NCBI RefSeq assembly: GCF_014201905.1
Contig: NZ_JACHFM010000004.1
Location: 186,001 to 250,000, forward strand
Source: Amaricoccus macauensis
GTDB taxonomy: Bacteria > Pseudomonadota > Alphaproteobacteria > Rhodobacterales > Rhodobacteraceae
Direction: 5' to 3'
DNA length: 64,000 nt
Numbering within the stretch: the stretch's first letter is position 1; each line of letters opens with the position of its first letter. Position numbers and translations under genes: made by a program. Of the stretch, positions 8,586 through 16,641 are shown in pieces. The notes beneath the pieces are model-generated. The model worked only from the letters and a program-made list of their open reading frames with translations, did not search any database and was not told where the DNA came from.

Positions 8586-9203
8586 TTACTGGAGCGGCGA
8601 GAAGGGCAGCGGCATCAGGATCGCGGACGTCATGTCCGGCGTCAGCCAGTCCGGGCCACCCTTGGCCGGCCAGTTGCCGTCGGCGACCGACTGGCCGCGC
8701 GCCTTCGCCCGGGCCTCGAGGCTCGGATAGGGCCAGAGCTGGGTGAGACGCGGGGCGCCGTCGAGCGAGTACATCGCGACCGTGAGCGGCGAATACTCGC
8801 TGCGCTTCGGCACGGCGCCTTCCCACTTGCCCATGGTCGGCATCAGGCCGTTCAGCTTCATCTTGTAGGTGCGCAGTTCGTAGAACGGGCCGAACTTGCC
8901 GGTCTCCACCGGCGGCAGGAAGTCGAGCGGCTTGTAGCTGTCGAACGTGAGGCCGACGAGGTGCTCCATGCAGCCGAAGGGGTTGTCGCTGCGGAGCGCG
9001 CGCTCCCGCTCGGCGGCCAGATCCTCGAGGCTGTCGAAGCCGCGCAGGACATAGACCTCGTTCAGCGAGCCGATGTCCGAGCCGAACGCGCCGAGGAGCT
9101 TGCCCTTGGCTTCGGGCGCATTGACCCAGGCCTCGATGGCCGGGGCGGCCTTGCCGGCGCCGAAGATCACCGTCTTGAGCGTCGCGATTTCGTAGTAAGT
9201 CAT
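8586..9203 (-). CDS. NIPSNAP family protein
   Basis: 205-aa protein with two tandem ferredoxin-like (dimeric alpha/beta barrel) repeats. The first begins MTYYEIATLKTVIFGAG, the second contains FYELRTYKMKLNGLMP followed by WPYPSLEARAKAR, the usual NIPSNAP ending. The molecular function of bacterial NIPSNAP proteins is not established; they often sit in catabolic operons, and this fold commonly binds small ligands or acts as a monooxygenase or isomerase. Start at 9203 overlaps the FAD oxidoreductase stop by 4 bp, so translation is probably coupled. Confidence 0.87.
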   Translation of the reverse strand: MTYYEIATLKTVIFGAGKAAPAIEAWVNAPEAKGKLLGAFGSDIGSLNEVYVLRGFDSLEDLAAERERALRSDNPFGCMEHLVGLTFDSYKPLDFLPPVETGKFGPFYELRTYKMKLNGLMPTMGKWEGAVPKRSEYSPLTVAMYSLDGAPRLTQLWPYPSLEARAKARGQSVADGNWPAKGGPDWLTPDMTSAILMPLPFSPLQ

Positions 9204-10981
9204 CCTGCGTTTTCCCTGGTTGCTTCCGTGGTTTCGTCAAGTCCGGTGACGGGCAGTCCCGCGAGCACCCTGCCCGCGACGTATCCGAAGGTCATGGCCG
9301 GCCCGAGGGTGATGCCGCCGCTCGGATAGTTGCCCCCCATGATGCTCGACATGTCGTTGCCGACCGCGAAGAGGCCCGGGATCGTGGCACCATCCTGCTT
9401 CAGGACCCGGGCGGCAGCATCCGTCTTGAGCCCCGCGAAGGTTCCGAGGCTGCCGGGAACGATCCTGACCGCAAAGTAGGGGGCGGATACGATCGGGCCG
9501 AGCGACGAGTTCTTGCCCTTCGAGATCGGGTCGCCCTGCACCCGGTTGTAGGCGGACTGGCCACGACCGAAGTCCGGATCCTCGCCCTCGACGGCGTTGC
9601 GGTTGAACGTCTCCACCGTCGCCTCGAGCGTCGCGGGATCCATTCCGCAGGCCTTCGCGAGATCGGCGATCGAGAGCCCGCGCTTCAGGTAGCCCGACTT
9701 GAGGTAGGAACCGAGCGGGAACGGGAAAGGCTTCGCCCAGCCGATGCCCCAGCGGCGCTGCGCCTCATAGTCAGCGATGAGCCATGCCATCGGTTCCGCG
9801 CCGACGGGCGTCGCCCGGAGCAGCGCCGCCATGAAGTCGTGGTAGCTGTCCGCCTCGTTCACGAACCGCCGCCCCTGCGCATCGACCGCGATGAAGCCGG
9901 GCTTCGCGCGCTCCACGAGGTGCGGATAGCGCCCCACGGTGCCGTCCTTGCGCGGCACGAGCGATACAGGCGCCCAGGCGCCCGGATGCACGAGGTCGTC
10001 CGCGACCACTGCGCCGATCGCCTCGGCCATGCGCATACCGTCGCCGGTGTTCGACTCCGGCGCCGCGGAGTGGTGTCCCGTGCCGTCCGGCGCGTGCTCG
10101 AACATCGCCGCGATCCGGGCGCGGTCATGCGGGAAGCCGCCGGTCGCGAGCACGACGCCCTTCTCCGCCCGGATCACCCCCGGCACCGTCCCGCCGATCC
10201 GGGCACCGACGATGCGCTCGCCCTCGACGAGAAGCGTGTCGGCGGGAGCGTCGGTGCGGATGCGGACCCCTGCGTCGAGGGCGCTGCGGAGCAGCCGCGC
10301 CATCAGCGCGTTGCCGTTCACGAGATGCGTCGAGCGGCCGTGGCGGGCGAGATCCAGTCCATGCCGAAGGAACCGCCGCGTCACATGAACGAAGGACGTG
10401 GTGGAGCGAAGCCAGTTCACGAAGTGGTTGAGATCGACGCCCGAGGCGATGCCCATGCCGCCGACGGAGATGAGATCGAGCGGCGGGCGAAGCTTTGTCA
10501 GCCAGGGACCGAGGGCACGGCCATCGTAGGGCGCGCCCGCGACCGAGCGGCCGCCGGTGACATGGCCGGGGGTGGCATGAAAGTCGGGGATCCGGTTGCC
10601 GTCGATGAACGCCACTTCGGTCTCGGCCTCGAAATAGCGCAGCATCTCCGGGCCATTCTCGAGAAAGACCGGGAGCCGCGTATCGCCAGCGGCATTGCCG
10701 AGTTCGCTCGCGAGATAGCGCAGGGGCTCGGACGCGTCCTCGACGATCCCGGCCCGCTCGGCGAGCGGGTTGCGCGGAACCCAGAGCCAGCCGCCGGACC
10801 AGGCGGAGGTGCCGCCGAGCACCGCCTCCTTCTCGACGACGACGACGCTGAGCCCGGCGCGAGCTGCGACGACTGCCGTCGCGAGGCCGCCGGCGCCGGA
10901 GCCTATGACGAGCACGTCACAGGCCGCGGGAAGGGGCGTCCCGTCCTCGGGAGCGGGGATGTTGTTGGGGAGGTTTGTCAT
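9200..10981 (-). CDS. FAD-dependent oxidoreductase (fumarate reductase/3-ketosteroid dehydrogenase-like)
   Basis: 593-aa FAD_binding_2 flavoprotein. An N-terminal dinucleotide-binding motif VIGSGAGGLATA (about residues 25-36) is followed by the EKE...GGTSAWSGG segment typical of flavoprotein dehydrogenases that insert C=C bonds or reduce them (3-ketosteroid dehydrogenase, fumarate reductase). The C-terminal FAD-binding stretch GLFAVGNDMSSIMGGNYPSGG is intact. No signal peptide. It starts 3 bp after the IclR gene stop and overlaps NIPSNAP by 4 bp. Likely oxidises or aromatises a ring or acid intermediate; substrate unknown. Confidence 0.88.
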   Translation of the reverse strand: MTNLPNNIPAPEDGTPLPAACDVLVIGSGAGGLATAVVAARAGLSVVVVEKEAVLGGTSAWSGGWLWVPRNPLAERAGIVEDASEPLRYLASELGNAAGDTRLPVFLENGPEMLRYFEAETEVAFIDGNRIPDFHATPGHVTGGRSVAGAPYDGRALGPWLTKLRPPLDLISVGGMGIASGVDLNHFVNWLRSTTSFVHVTRRFLRHGLDLARHGRSTHLVNGNALMARLLRSALDAGVRIRTDAPADTLLVEGERIVGARIGGTVPGVIRAEKGVVLATGGFPHDRARIAAMFEHAPDGTGHHSAAPESNTGDGMRMAEAIGAVVADDLVHPGAWAPVSLVPRKDGTVGRYPHLVERAKPGFIAVDAQGRRFVNEADSYHDFMAALLRATPVGAEPMAWLIADYEAQRRWGIGWAKPFPFPLGSYLKSGYLKRGLSIADLAKACGMDPATLEATVETFNRNAVEGEDPDFGRGQSAYNRVQGDPISKGKNSSLGPIVSAPYFAVRIVPGSLGTFAGLKTDAAARVLKQDGATIPGLFAVGNDMSSIMGGNYPSGGITLGPAMTFGYVAGRVLAGLPVTGLDETTEATRENAG

Positions 10982-10984
10982 GTG

Positions 10985-11821
10985 TCAGTTGCCAGTTCTG
11001 CTTCGAGTTGCAAAGAACCGAGATCCGCGGCTGGCCGCGCCGATCTCGGCAGCGGCCTCCGCGAGCGGTCCGGCCAGTGTCTCCATCCGCGCGGCATCGA
11101 GACGAACGCTCGGGCCGGCAATCGAAAGACAGCCGACCACCGCGCCGTTTCCGGTGTCGGGGCCGCCGTCGGAGTCGTCTTCGGGGCGGCGGATCGGCAC
11201 TGCCATCGCGGCCATTCCGGCGAGATAGCTGTCGATCGCCACGGCGTATCCGCGCTGCCGCGCCTCCGCGAGCCCGGCGAGAAGTTCCTTCGGTCCGCTT
11301 GGCGCGTGTGTGCCCGACCCTGCCCGGGTGGGCGTGATGCCCTGCCGCGAGACCGCCATCAGCGCGTCGTCGTCGCTCATGGACGCGAGCCACGCCATGC
11401 CGCCGGCCGATGAGGCGAGATGCACCACGACGCCCTGCTCGCGACCGGGATCATAGCGCAGGCCCGTGGTCGCGCCCTGCGCCACGCCGACCCAGACGAG
11501 ATCCCCCTCGTCTATGACGCTCAGCCGCACCAGCTCGCCCGACTCCGCCGCCATGCGGTCCAGAATCGGCTGCGCCACGTCGGTGATGCCGCTCTGCCCG
11601 AGGAAGCTCAGCCCCATGGATGCGAGCTTAATGGTGAGCCCGTAGTCGCCCTGAACCCGGTCCTGCCGCACGTAGCCGAGGCGGGCGAGGTCGTTCAGCA
11701 GCCGGTGCGCCCCGCTTGGCGGCATATCGAGGCGCGAGGCGATCGCACCGACCGACATTCCGCCGGGCTGCCGGCAGAGAAGTTCGAGAATTCCCAAGGT
11801 GCGTTCCAGTACGCCGCTCAT
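10985..11821 (-). CDS. IclR-family transcriptional regulator
   Basis: 278-aa regulator. An N-terminal winged helix-turn-helix (about residues 1-60, MSVGAIASRLDMPPSGAHRLL) is followed by the IclR effector-binding domain (about 75-260). ATG at 11821 is preceded by CGGAGAG at suitable distance; a longer frame to 11977 has no ribosome site and reaches into the divergent promoter region. First gene of the operon and divergent from the AroE-like gene, so it probably controls both directions in response to a pathway metabolite. Confidence 0.92.
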   Translation of the reverse strand: MSGVLERTLGILELLCRQPGGMSVGAIASRLDMPPSGAHRLLNDLARLGYVRQDRVQGDYGLTIKLASMGLSFLGQSGITDVAQPILDRMAAESGELVRLSVIDEGDLVWVGVAQGATTGLRYDPGREQGVVVHLASSAGGMAWLASMSDDDALMAVSRQGITPTRAGSGTHAPSGPKELLAGLAEARQRGYAVAIDSYLAGMAAMAVPIRRPEDDSDGGPDTGNGAVVGCLSIAGPSVRLDAARMETLAGPLAEAAAEIGAASRGSRFFATRSRTGN

Positions 11822-11874
11822 CTGCGACTCTCCGAGTTGTCTGTGAGAGAGTGGTAGCATGGGCCATACGAAAT

Positions 11875-11889
11875 TGGAATAGCATTCTG
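11875..11889. promoter_or_regulatory. Candidate IclR-type operator
   Basis: TGGAAT AGC ATTCTG, an imperfect palindrome with GGAAT/ATTC arms, lies in the 176-bp divergent region between the IclR gene and the AroE-like gene, 54 bp upstream of the regulator start. The TGGAA...TTCC-like form matches the general shape of IclR-family sites. The region is AT-richer than its surroundings, as expected for overlapping promoters. Confidence 0.35.
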
Positions 11890-11997
11890 TTATTGAATGA
11901 CGGTTCATTTTCCCCCATGCAGAGGGGGCAAATTGCCGAATCGCCGGGCAGACACCTTCTGGCCCTTGCATCGGCACAGCCTCGGGAGGTGGCTCGG

Positions 11998-12801
11998 ATG
12001 GATGTGACCCTGACTGGTGAAACTCGACTGTACTATATCGTGGGCGACCCGATCGCTCAGGTGAAGTCCCCGCCCTCGCTGACCGCGATCCTCGTCGAGC
12101 GCGGTGCCAATGCGCTCGTCGTGCCGGCGCACGTCTCGACTGCCGATCTCGATCTCTTCATGCGCGCCGCGCGTGCCACCCGGAACGTCGACGGCATCGT
12201 CGTCACCGTGCCGCACAAGCTCGCCGCCCTCGCCCACTGCGACGAAGCGACCGAACGCGCGCAGTTCGCCGGGTCGACCAACGTCATGCGCCGTGGCGCG
12301 GACGGGGTCTGGCGCGGTGACAACACCGATGGTCAGGGCTACATGGACGGGATCAAGGCCTGCGGCTTCGACGTGGCCGGCAAGACCGCGCTGCTCGTCG
12401 GCGCCGGCGGCGCGGGCTCGGCGATCGCCTACGAGATCCTCGCCCGGGGCGCGACGCACCTGAAGATCCACGACATCGACGACGCCCGTCGCGAGCGCAT
12501 CGTCTCGCGTCTCTCGGAGCGCTTCCCCGGCCGGGTCTCGGTCGGCGACGCCGATCCGAGCGGGGTCGATCTGGTGGCGAACGCCACGCCGCTCGGGATG
12601 CGCGAGGGCGATCCGCTGCCGGTCGACACGACGAAGCTGACCTCGAACCAGTTCGTCGCCGACGTGATCACCAAGCCGGAGATCTCGCCCATGCTCGTCG
12701 CCGCCCGTGCTCTGGGCTGCGCCACGATGCCGGGTGCCGGCATGTTCAACGCGCAGGCGCAGTTGCTCGTGGACAAGATGCTGACGATGGAAACGGTTTG
12801 A
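11998..12801 (+). CDS. Shikimate/quinate dehydrogenase-like protein (AroE family)
   Basis: 267-aa AroE-fold NAD(P)-dependent dehydrogenase. Present: catalytic Lys74 in TVPHK, catalytic Asp111 in GDNTDGQG, and the nucleotide motif GAGGAG (135-140). In biosynthetic AroE the substrate loop reads S-K-S-P, both Ser binding the shikimate carboxylate; here it reads V22-K-S-P, so the first Ser is lost. That, the divergent pairing with an IclR regulator, and the adjacent catabolic operon suggest a catabolic enzyme for shikimate, quinate or a relative rather than the housekeeping aroE. ATG at 11998 has GGGAGG upstream; the longer frame to 11716 runs over the regulator gene. Confidence 0.85.
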   Translation: MDVTLTGETRLYYIVGDPIAQVKSPPSLTAILVERGANALVVPAHVSTADLDLFMRAARATRNVDGIVVTVPHKLAALAHCDEATERAQFAGSTNVMRRGADGVWRGDNTDGQGYMDGIKACGFDVAGKTALLVGAGGAGSAIAYEILARGATHLKIHDIDDARRERIVSRLSERFPGRVSVGDADPSGVDLVANATPLGMREGDPLPVDTTKLTSNQFVADVITKPEISPMLVAARALGCATMPGAGMFNAQAQLLVDKMLTMETV

Positions 12802-12818
12802 TCAGGGCCAGACAGACG

Positions 12819-12855
12819 CCGGCGCGCGCAGATCATGTGGATCTCGCGCTGCCGG
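12819..12855. terminator. Long imperfect hairpin between convergent genes
   Basis: About 15 bp of stem (CCGGC, GCGCG, AGATC pairing with GATCT, CGCGC, GCCGG) with two single-base bulges and loop ATGTG. It occupies nearly the whole 60-bp gap between the AroE-like gene and the convergent pleD gene. No strong T-run on either strand; a bidirectional structural terminator is the likely role. Confidence 0.5.
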
Positions 12856-12861
12856 GACTGC

Positions 12862-14250
12862 TTATGCCGCCTGGGCGAAGCTCACCCGGTTTCGCCCGGC
12901 TTCCTTCGAGCGATAGAGGGCGGAGTCGGCGCGCTTGATGATCGCCTCGGGATCGGTGTCGGCTGCCGTGGCGATCGCCACGCCGATCGACACCGTCACC
13001 TCGACCGCGCCGCCGTCCGGCAGGGGCATCGAGCCCCCCTCGATTGCCCGCCGGATGCGCTCCGCCGCCGCTGCGGCGGCGGTCTGGTCGACGTCCGGCA
13101 TGGCGACAAAGAATTCCTCGCCGCCAAAGCGCGCCACGAGGTCGACGCCGCGGATATTCTCCTGCAGGCGCCGGGAGAACTCCTTCAGGACGGCGTCGCC
13201 CGCATCGTGGCCGAAGCGGTCATTGATCGACTTGAACTTGTCGAGGTCGATCATCATCACCGCAAAGACGCCGTCGGTGTCGTGCGCCCGCTCCATCACC
13301 CGCAGCACGTGCTGGCTCGCGTAGCGGCGATTGTAGATGCCGGTCAGCGGGTCGATGGCCGCGAGCTTCAGCCCGTTGCGCAGGTTGGAGCGCAGCCGAT
13401 CGGAGTAGCGCTTGCGGCGGAGCTGCGAGCGGATGCGGGCGATCAGCTCGGAGATGTCGAACGGCGATTCGATGTAGTCCGACGCCCCGAGGTCGAGGCC
13501 CTTCGCCGCCACATGCACGTCGCCGTTCTCGACAACGAGGATCACCGCCGACTGGCGCGTCTCCGGCCGGGACCGCAGCGCCGAGACGAGGCGCAGACCA
13601 TCGCCGCCCTCGGCCAGCGACTGGTGCACGACGAAGCAGTCGGGCAACTCCATGCGCGCGAGATTGGTCGCCTCGCGCTCGGAATGCGTGACGATCGTCG
13701 GGATCGCCAGCCGCGCGGAGAGCTGCTCCGCCCAGAGCGCGCCCTGCGCGTCCGACGGCGGCGCGAGCAGGATCGGCCCGCAGGTGTCGAGGTCCATGTC
13801 CGCGCCGATGTCGCCGACGAAGTCCGCGATCCCGAGTTCGCGCGAGGTCATGTCGCGCAGGCGGAGCTCGTCGAACATCATCTTCATGCGCATCAGGTTG
13901 CGGACCCGGGCGAAGAGCGCGAGGTCGTTGAACGGCTTCGACAGGAAGTCGTCGGCACCGGCATCGAGGCCGCGGATCCGCTCCTCGGGGGTGTCGAGGG
14001 CGGTGACCATGATGACCGGGATGTGCGCCGTCTCCTCGCGCGCCTTCAGCGCCTCGCAGACTTCGAAGCCGTCCATGTCGGGCATGAGAACGTCGAGCAT
14101 CACCATGTCGGGCTGCTCGCTGCGGGCCATCTGCAGGGCCTGGGCGCCGTTTTCGGCAACGACGACGTCATAGTAGGCGGAGGACAGCTTGGCCCGCAGG
14201 AGGAGCCGGTTCGTGGCGACATCATCCACAACCAACACTCGACCCGACAT
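12862..14250 (-). CDS. pleD: PleD-type response regulator diguanylate cyclase
   Basis: 462 aa with REC-REC-GGDEF architecture, producing cyclic di-GMP. The first receiver (residues 1-120) has the acidic pair DD at 9-10, phospho-acceptor Asp53 in MLDVLMPD, and Lys105 in LSKPF. The second receiver (about 150-270) lacks a phospho-acceptor (VVHQSL at that position), as expected for the PleD dimerisation adaptor. The C-terminal cyclase domain has GGEEF, with the product-inhibition I-site RGVD five residues upstream. Start at 14250 is supported by AGGGAGG; 15 extra codons upstream are unlikely. Monocistronic and convergent with the AroE-like gene. Confidence 0.94.
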   Translation of the reverse strand: MSGRVLVVDDVATNRLLLRAKLSSAYYDVVVAENGAQALQMARSEQPDMVMLDVLMPDMDGFEVCEALKAREETAHIPVIMVTALDTPEERIRGLDAGADDFLSKPFNDLALFARVRNLMRMKMMFDELRLRDMTSRELGIADFVGDIGADMDLDTCGPILLAPPSDAQGALWAEQLSARLAIPTIVTHSEREATNLARMELPDCFVVHQSLAEGGDGLRLVSALRSRPETRQSAVILVVENGDVHVAAKGLDLGASDYIESPFDISELIARIRSQLRRKRYSDRLRSNLRNGLKLAAIDPLTGIYNRRYASQHVLRVMERAHDTDGVFAVMMIDLDKFKSINDRFGHDAGDAVLKEFSRRLQENIRGVDLVARFGGEEFFVAMPDVDQTAAAAAAERIRRAIEGGSMPLPDGGAVEVTVSIGVAIATAADTDPEAIIKRADSALYRSKEAGRNRVSFAQAA

Positions 14251-14387
14251 CCGGACGCCTCCCTCTTGAGCACTCAGGCTCGTCGGAGCGACCATGGGGC
14301 GACTGTATTAACAAAAGGTAACCGGCGGCGTCCGAATTGGCCGAAGCCGCCCGGCAGGCGGGGCATTATCCAACGGTATTCAATGTT

Positions 14388-15995
14388 TTAATCGTATTCC
14401 GAGACTCCGTGCCCTCCCGGTGCCGTCATCGCGTCGATCTCGGCCCGGTGGCGCAGCATCGTCCGGAAGACCGCCCAGTCGCGCGCGTAGCGGCTAGCGC
14501 CGCGAGGCTCGCGTCGCTGGCCACCCTGATGCATGGCACGGGCCGCGGCTTCGAGGGAGGGATGCAGGCGCGCGGCGGTCGCGGCGGCCATCGCCGAGCC
14601 GAGGAGCACGGCGTCGGGCGCCGCCGGCTCGACGATCGTCCGGCCGGTCGCGTCGGCGTAGAGTTCCATGAGCAGGGGGTTGCGGACGTGCCCGCCGGTG
14701 ACGTGCAGTGCGCGGGTGCCAAAGCCGGCCGCGTCGAAGGTGTCGAGGATGTGCCGGAGCCCGAGTGCGAGCGCGACAGAGGTGCGCCAGTAGAGCCGGC
14801 AGACCCCGTCGAAGGAGGCATCGAACGCCAGGCCGGAGATGACGCCGAGGGCGTCGGGGTCGGCGAGGGGCGAGCGGTTGCCGTGGAAGTCCGGCAACAC
14901 GTTGAGGCGGGGCGCAAGGTCGGGCTCCCCGGCGCGAAGCGCGCCGATCCGGACGATGACGCGGGCGTGCAGCTCCGGCGTCGGGACTTCACCATGCAGG
15001 CGCAGCAGGTGGTCGAGGAGCGCGCCGGACACCGACTGGCCGCCCTCGGTGAGCCAGAGGCCGGGCAGGATGACGCCGAGCTGTGGCCCCCAGAGGCCCG
15101 GGACCAGCCGTCGCTCCGTCGCGAGCGCCATCAGGCAGGACGATGTCCCGGCGACGAGCACGAGGTCTTGTGCCATCTCCGGCGTGCCCGCGAGATGGCC
15201 GAGCACGCCGAGGGCACCCGCGTGGGCGTCAATCAGCCCGGTCGCCACCCGGGTCTCCGGCGCGAGGCCGAGCGCGGTTGCGGCCTCCGGCAGCAGCGGC
15301 CCGAGGTCGGTGCCGGGCGCTGTGCCCTCCGCCGGCAGCCCGGCGCGGGCGGGCAGGTCGGCGAGGTCCATCGCGTCGAGGAAATCGGCCGGCCGGCCGG
15401 GGCGGAGGTGGCTGCGATACCCCCACTTGCACGCCAGCGTGCAGAGCGAGCGCGCGGGCGTCCCGGTGGCCCGCCACGCGAGGAAGTCCGTGAGGTCGAA
15501 CGCCGTCCCGAGCCGCGACCACGTGGCCGGCAGGTGCCGCTTCAGCCACATGAGCTTCGGGATCTGCATCTCGGGCGACATGGCGCCGCCGAGATCGTCG
15601 AGCACCGGATGGCCCGAAGCGGTGCACACCGCCGCCTCGGCGCGGGCGCGGTGGTCGTACCACGAGATGGTGTCGGAGCGGTCGTCGCCGTGCGGCCCGG
15701 CAGCGAGCGGCGCGCCGGCCCGGTCGCGCAGGACGAGGCTGCAGGTCGCATCGAAGGCCAGCCCGGCGATCCGGGCCGGGCCCGCCCCGGCCTCGGCCCG
15801 GGCATCAGTCAGTGCTGCGCCACAGGCGCTCCAGATTGCTTCGCTGCACTGCTGCGACTGGCCGCCGATGTCGGTGCGGGTCTCGATGGGCGCCTCGGCC
15901 CGGCCGAGCAGGCGCCCCGCACGGTCAAAGACGCCCGCCCGGGCACTGCCGGTGCCGACGTCGACGGCGGCGACGAGATCAGCCGGCGAGGACAT
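14388..15995 (-). CDS. FGGY-family pentulose kinase (D-ribulokinase-like)
   Basis: 535-aa ATP-dependent sugar kinase. The N-terminal phosphate loop is AVDVGTGSARAGVFD (about residues 9-23); the FDATCSLV segment contains the TCSLV motif associated with the D-ribulokinase branch of FGGY kinases. The C-terminal ATP-binding segment HVTGGHVRNPLLMELYAD is intact. It overlaps the HAD gene by 17 bp at the end of the polyol operon. The R. sphaeroides mtl/smo operon uses a xylulokinase and a fructokinase, so this kinase suggests that D-ribulose from ribitol, or a related ketose, is phosphorylated here. Kinase identity is confident; substrate is inferred. Confidence 0.87.
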   Translation of the reverse strand: MSSPADLVAAVDVGTGSARAGVFDRAGRLLGRAEAPIETRTDIGGQSQQCSEAIWSACGAALTDARAEAGAGPARIAGLAFDATCSLVLRDRAGAPLAAGPHGDDRSDTISWYDHRARAEAAVCTASGHPVLDDLGGAMSPEMQIPKLMWLKRHLPATWSRLGTAFDLTDFLAWRATGTPARSLCTLACKWGYRSHLRPGRPADFLDAMDLADLPARAGLPAEGTAPGTDLGPLLPEAATALGLAPETRVATGLIDAHAGALGVLGHLAGTPEMAQDLVLVAGTSSCLMALATERRLVPGLWGPQLGVILPGLWLTEGGQSVSGALLDHLLRLHGEVPTPELHARVIVRIGALRAGEPDLAPRLNVLPDFHGNRSPLADPDALGVISGLAFDASFDGVCRLYWRTSVALALGLRHILDTFDAAGFGTRALHVTGGHVRNPLLMELYADATGRTIVEPAAPDAVLLGSAMAAATAARLHPSLEAAARAMHQGGQRREPRGASRYARDWAVFRTMLRHRAEIDAMTAPGGHGVSEYD

Positions 15996-16641
15996 CGAGG
16001 AGCGCCGGCATCCGGTCGATGATCACGTCAGGCCTGAGGCGCGCCACGTCGGCCCGGTGCCGGTCGGAGGCCGCATGGCTGCCGCCGGTGAAGGCGACCA
16101 CACGCATCCCGGCGGCTTGCGCCGCCATGATCCCGGCGGGGCTGTCCTCGACCACGAGGCAGTCGGCGGGCTCATGGCCGAGCCGCTCGGCGGCGAAGAG
16201 GAAGAGGTCGGGCGCGGGCTTGCCGTGCTTGACCATGGTCGAGGAGAACACCCTGCCCTCGAACCGCGACCAGAGGCCGGTGATGCGGAGCGAGAGTTCG
16301 ATCCGCTCCGGCTGCGACGAGGAGGCGACGCAGTAGGGAGCGGCGAGCGCGTCGAGGGTCGCGGCGATGCCCGGGATCGGTTGAAGCTCGGCGCGAAACG
16401 CCGCGTAGAGATCGCGGCGCATGTCGTCGAGCGCCGCGTCACTGACGCTGAGGCCGTGGTCGCGCGCGAGGATCTCGCGCGTGGTGGCAAGCGAGCGGCC
16501 GAGGAAGAACTCGTCGGCCTCGTCCGGCGAGAGGACGAGCCCGGCCGAGGCGAGCGTGGCGAGCAGCAGGCGCAGCGAAATCGGCTCGCTGTCCACCAGC
16601 ACCCCGTCGCAGTCGAAGATGACGAGCCCCGGCCGCGCCAT
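15979..16641 (-). CDS. HAD-superfamily sugar-phosphate phosphatase
   Basis: 220-aa haloacid dehalogenase-like hydrolase of the beta-phosphoglucomutase/phosphoglycolate phosphatase subclass. Motif I is FDCDGVLVDSEP (nucleophile Asp10, Asp12), motif II the Ser in ASSSQ, motif III Lys in KHGKPAPD, motif IV VVEDSPAG. The start is ATG at 16641, sharing its first base with the end of the upstream dehydrogenase gene; the open frame running further upstream to 17325 is a shadow of that gene. Probably removes phosphate from a sugar or polyol phosphate in the same pathway. Confidence 0.9.
   Translation of the reverse strand: MARPGLVIFDCDGVLVDSEPISLRLLLATLASAGLVLSPDEADEFFLGRSLATTREILARDHGLSVSDAALDDMRRDLYAAFRAELQPIPGIAATLDALAAPYCVASSSQPERIELSLRITGLWSRFEGRVFSSTMVKHGKPAPDLFLFAAERLGHEPADCLVVEDSPAGIMAAQAAGMRVVAFTGGSHAASDRHRADVARLRPDVIIDRMPALLDVLAG

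Noticed and set aside
14300-14320. Possible CtrA-like TTAA pair upstream of pleD
   Set aside because: The two half sites are six bases apart on the minus strand instead of seven and one is imperfect.
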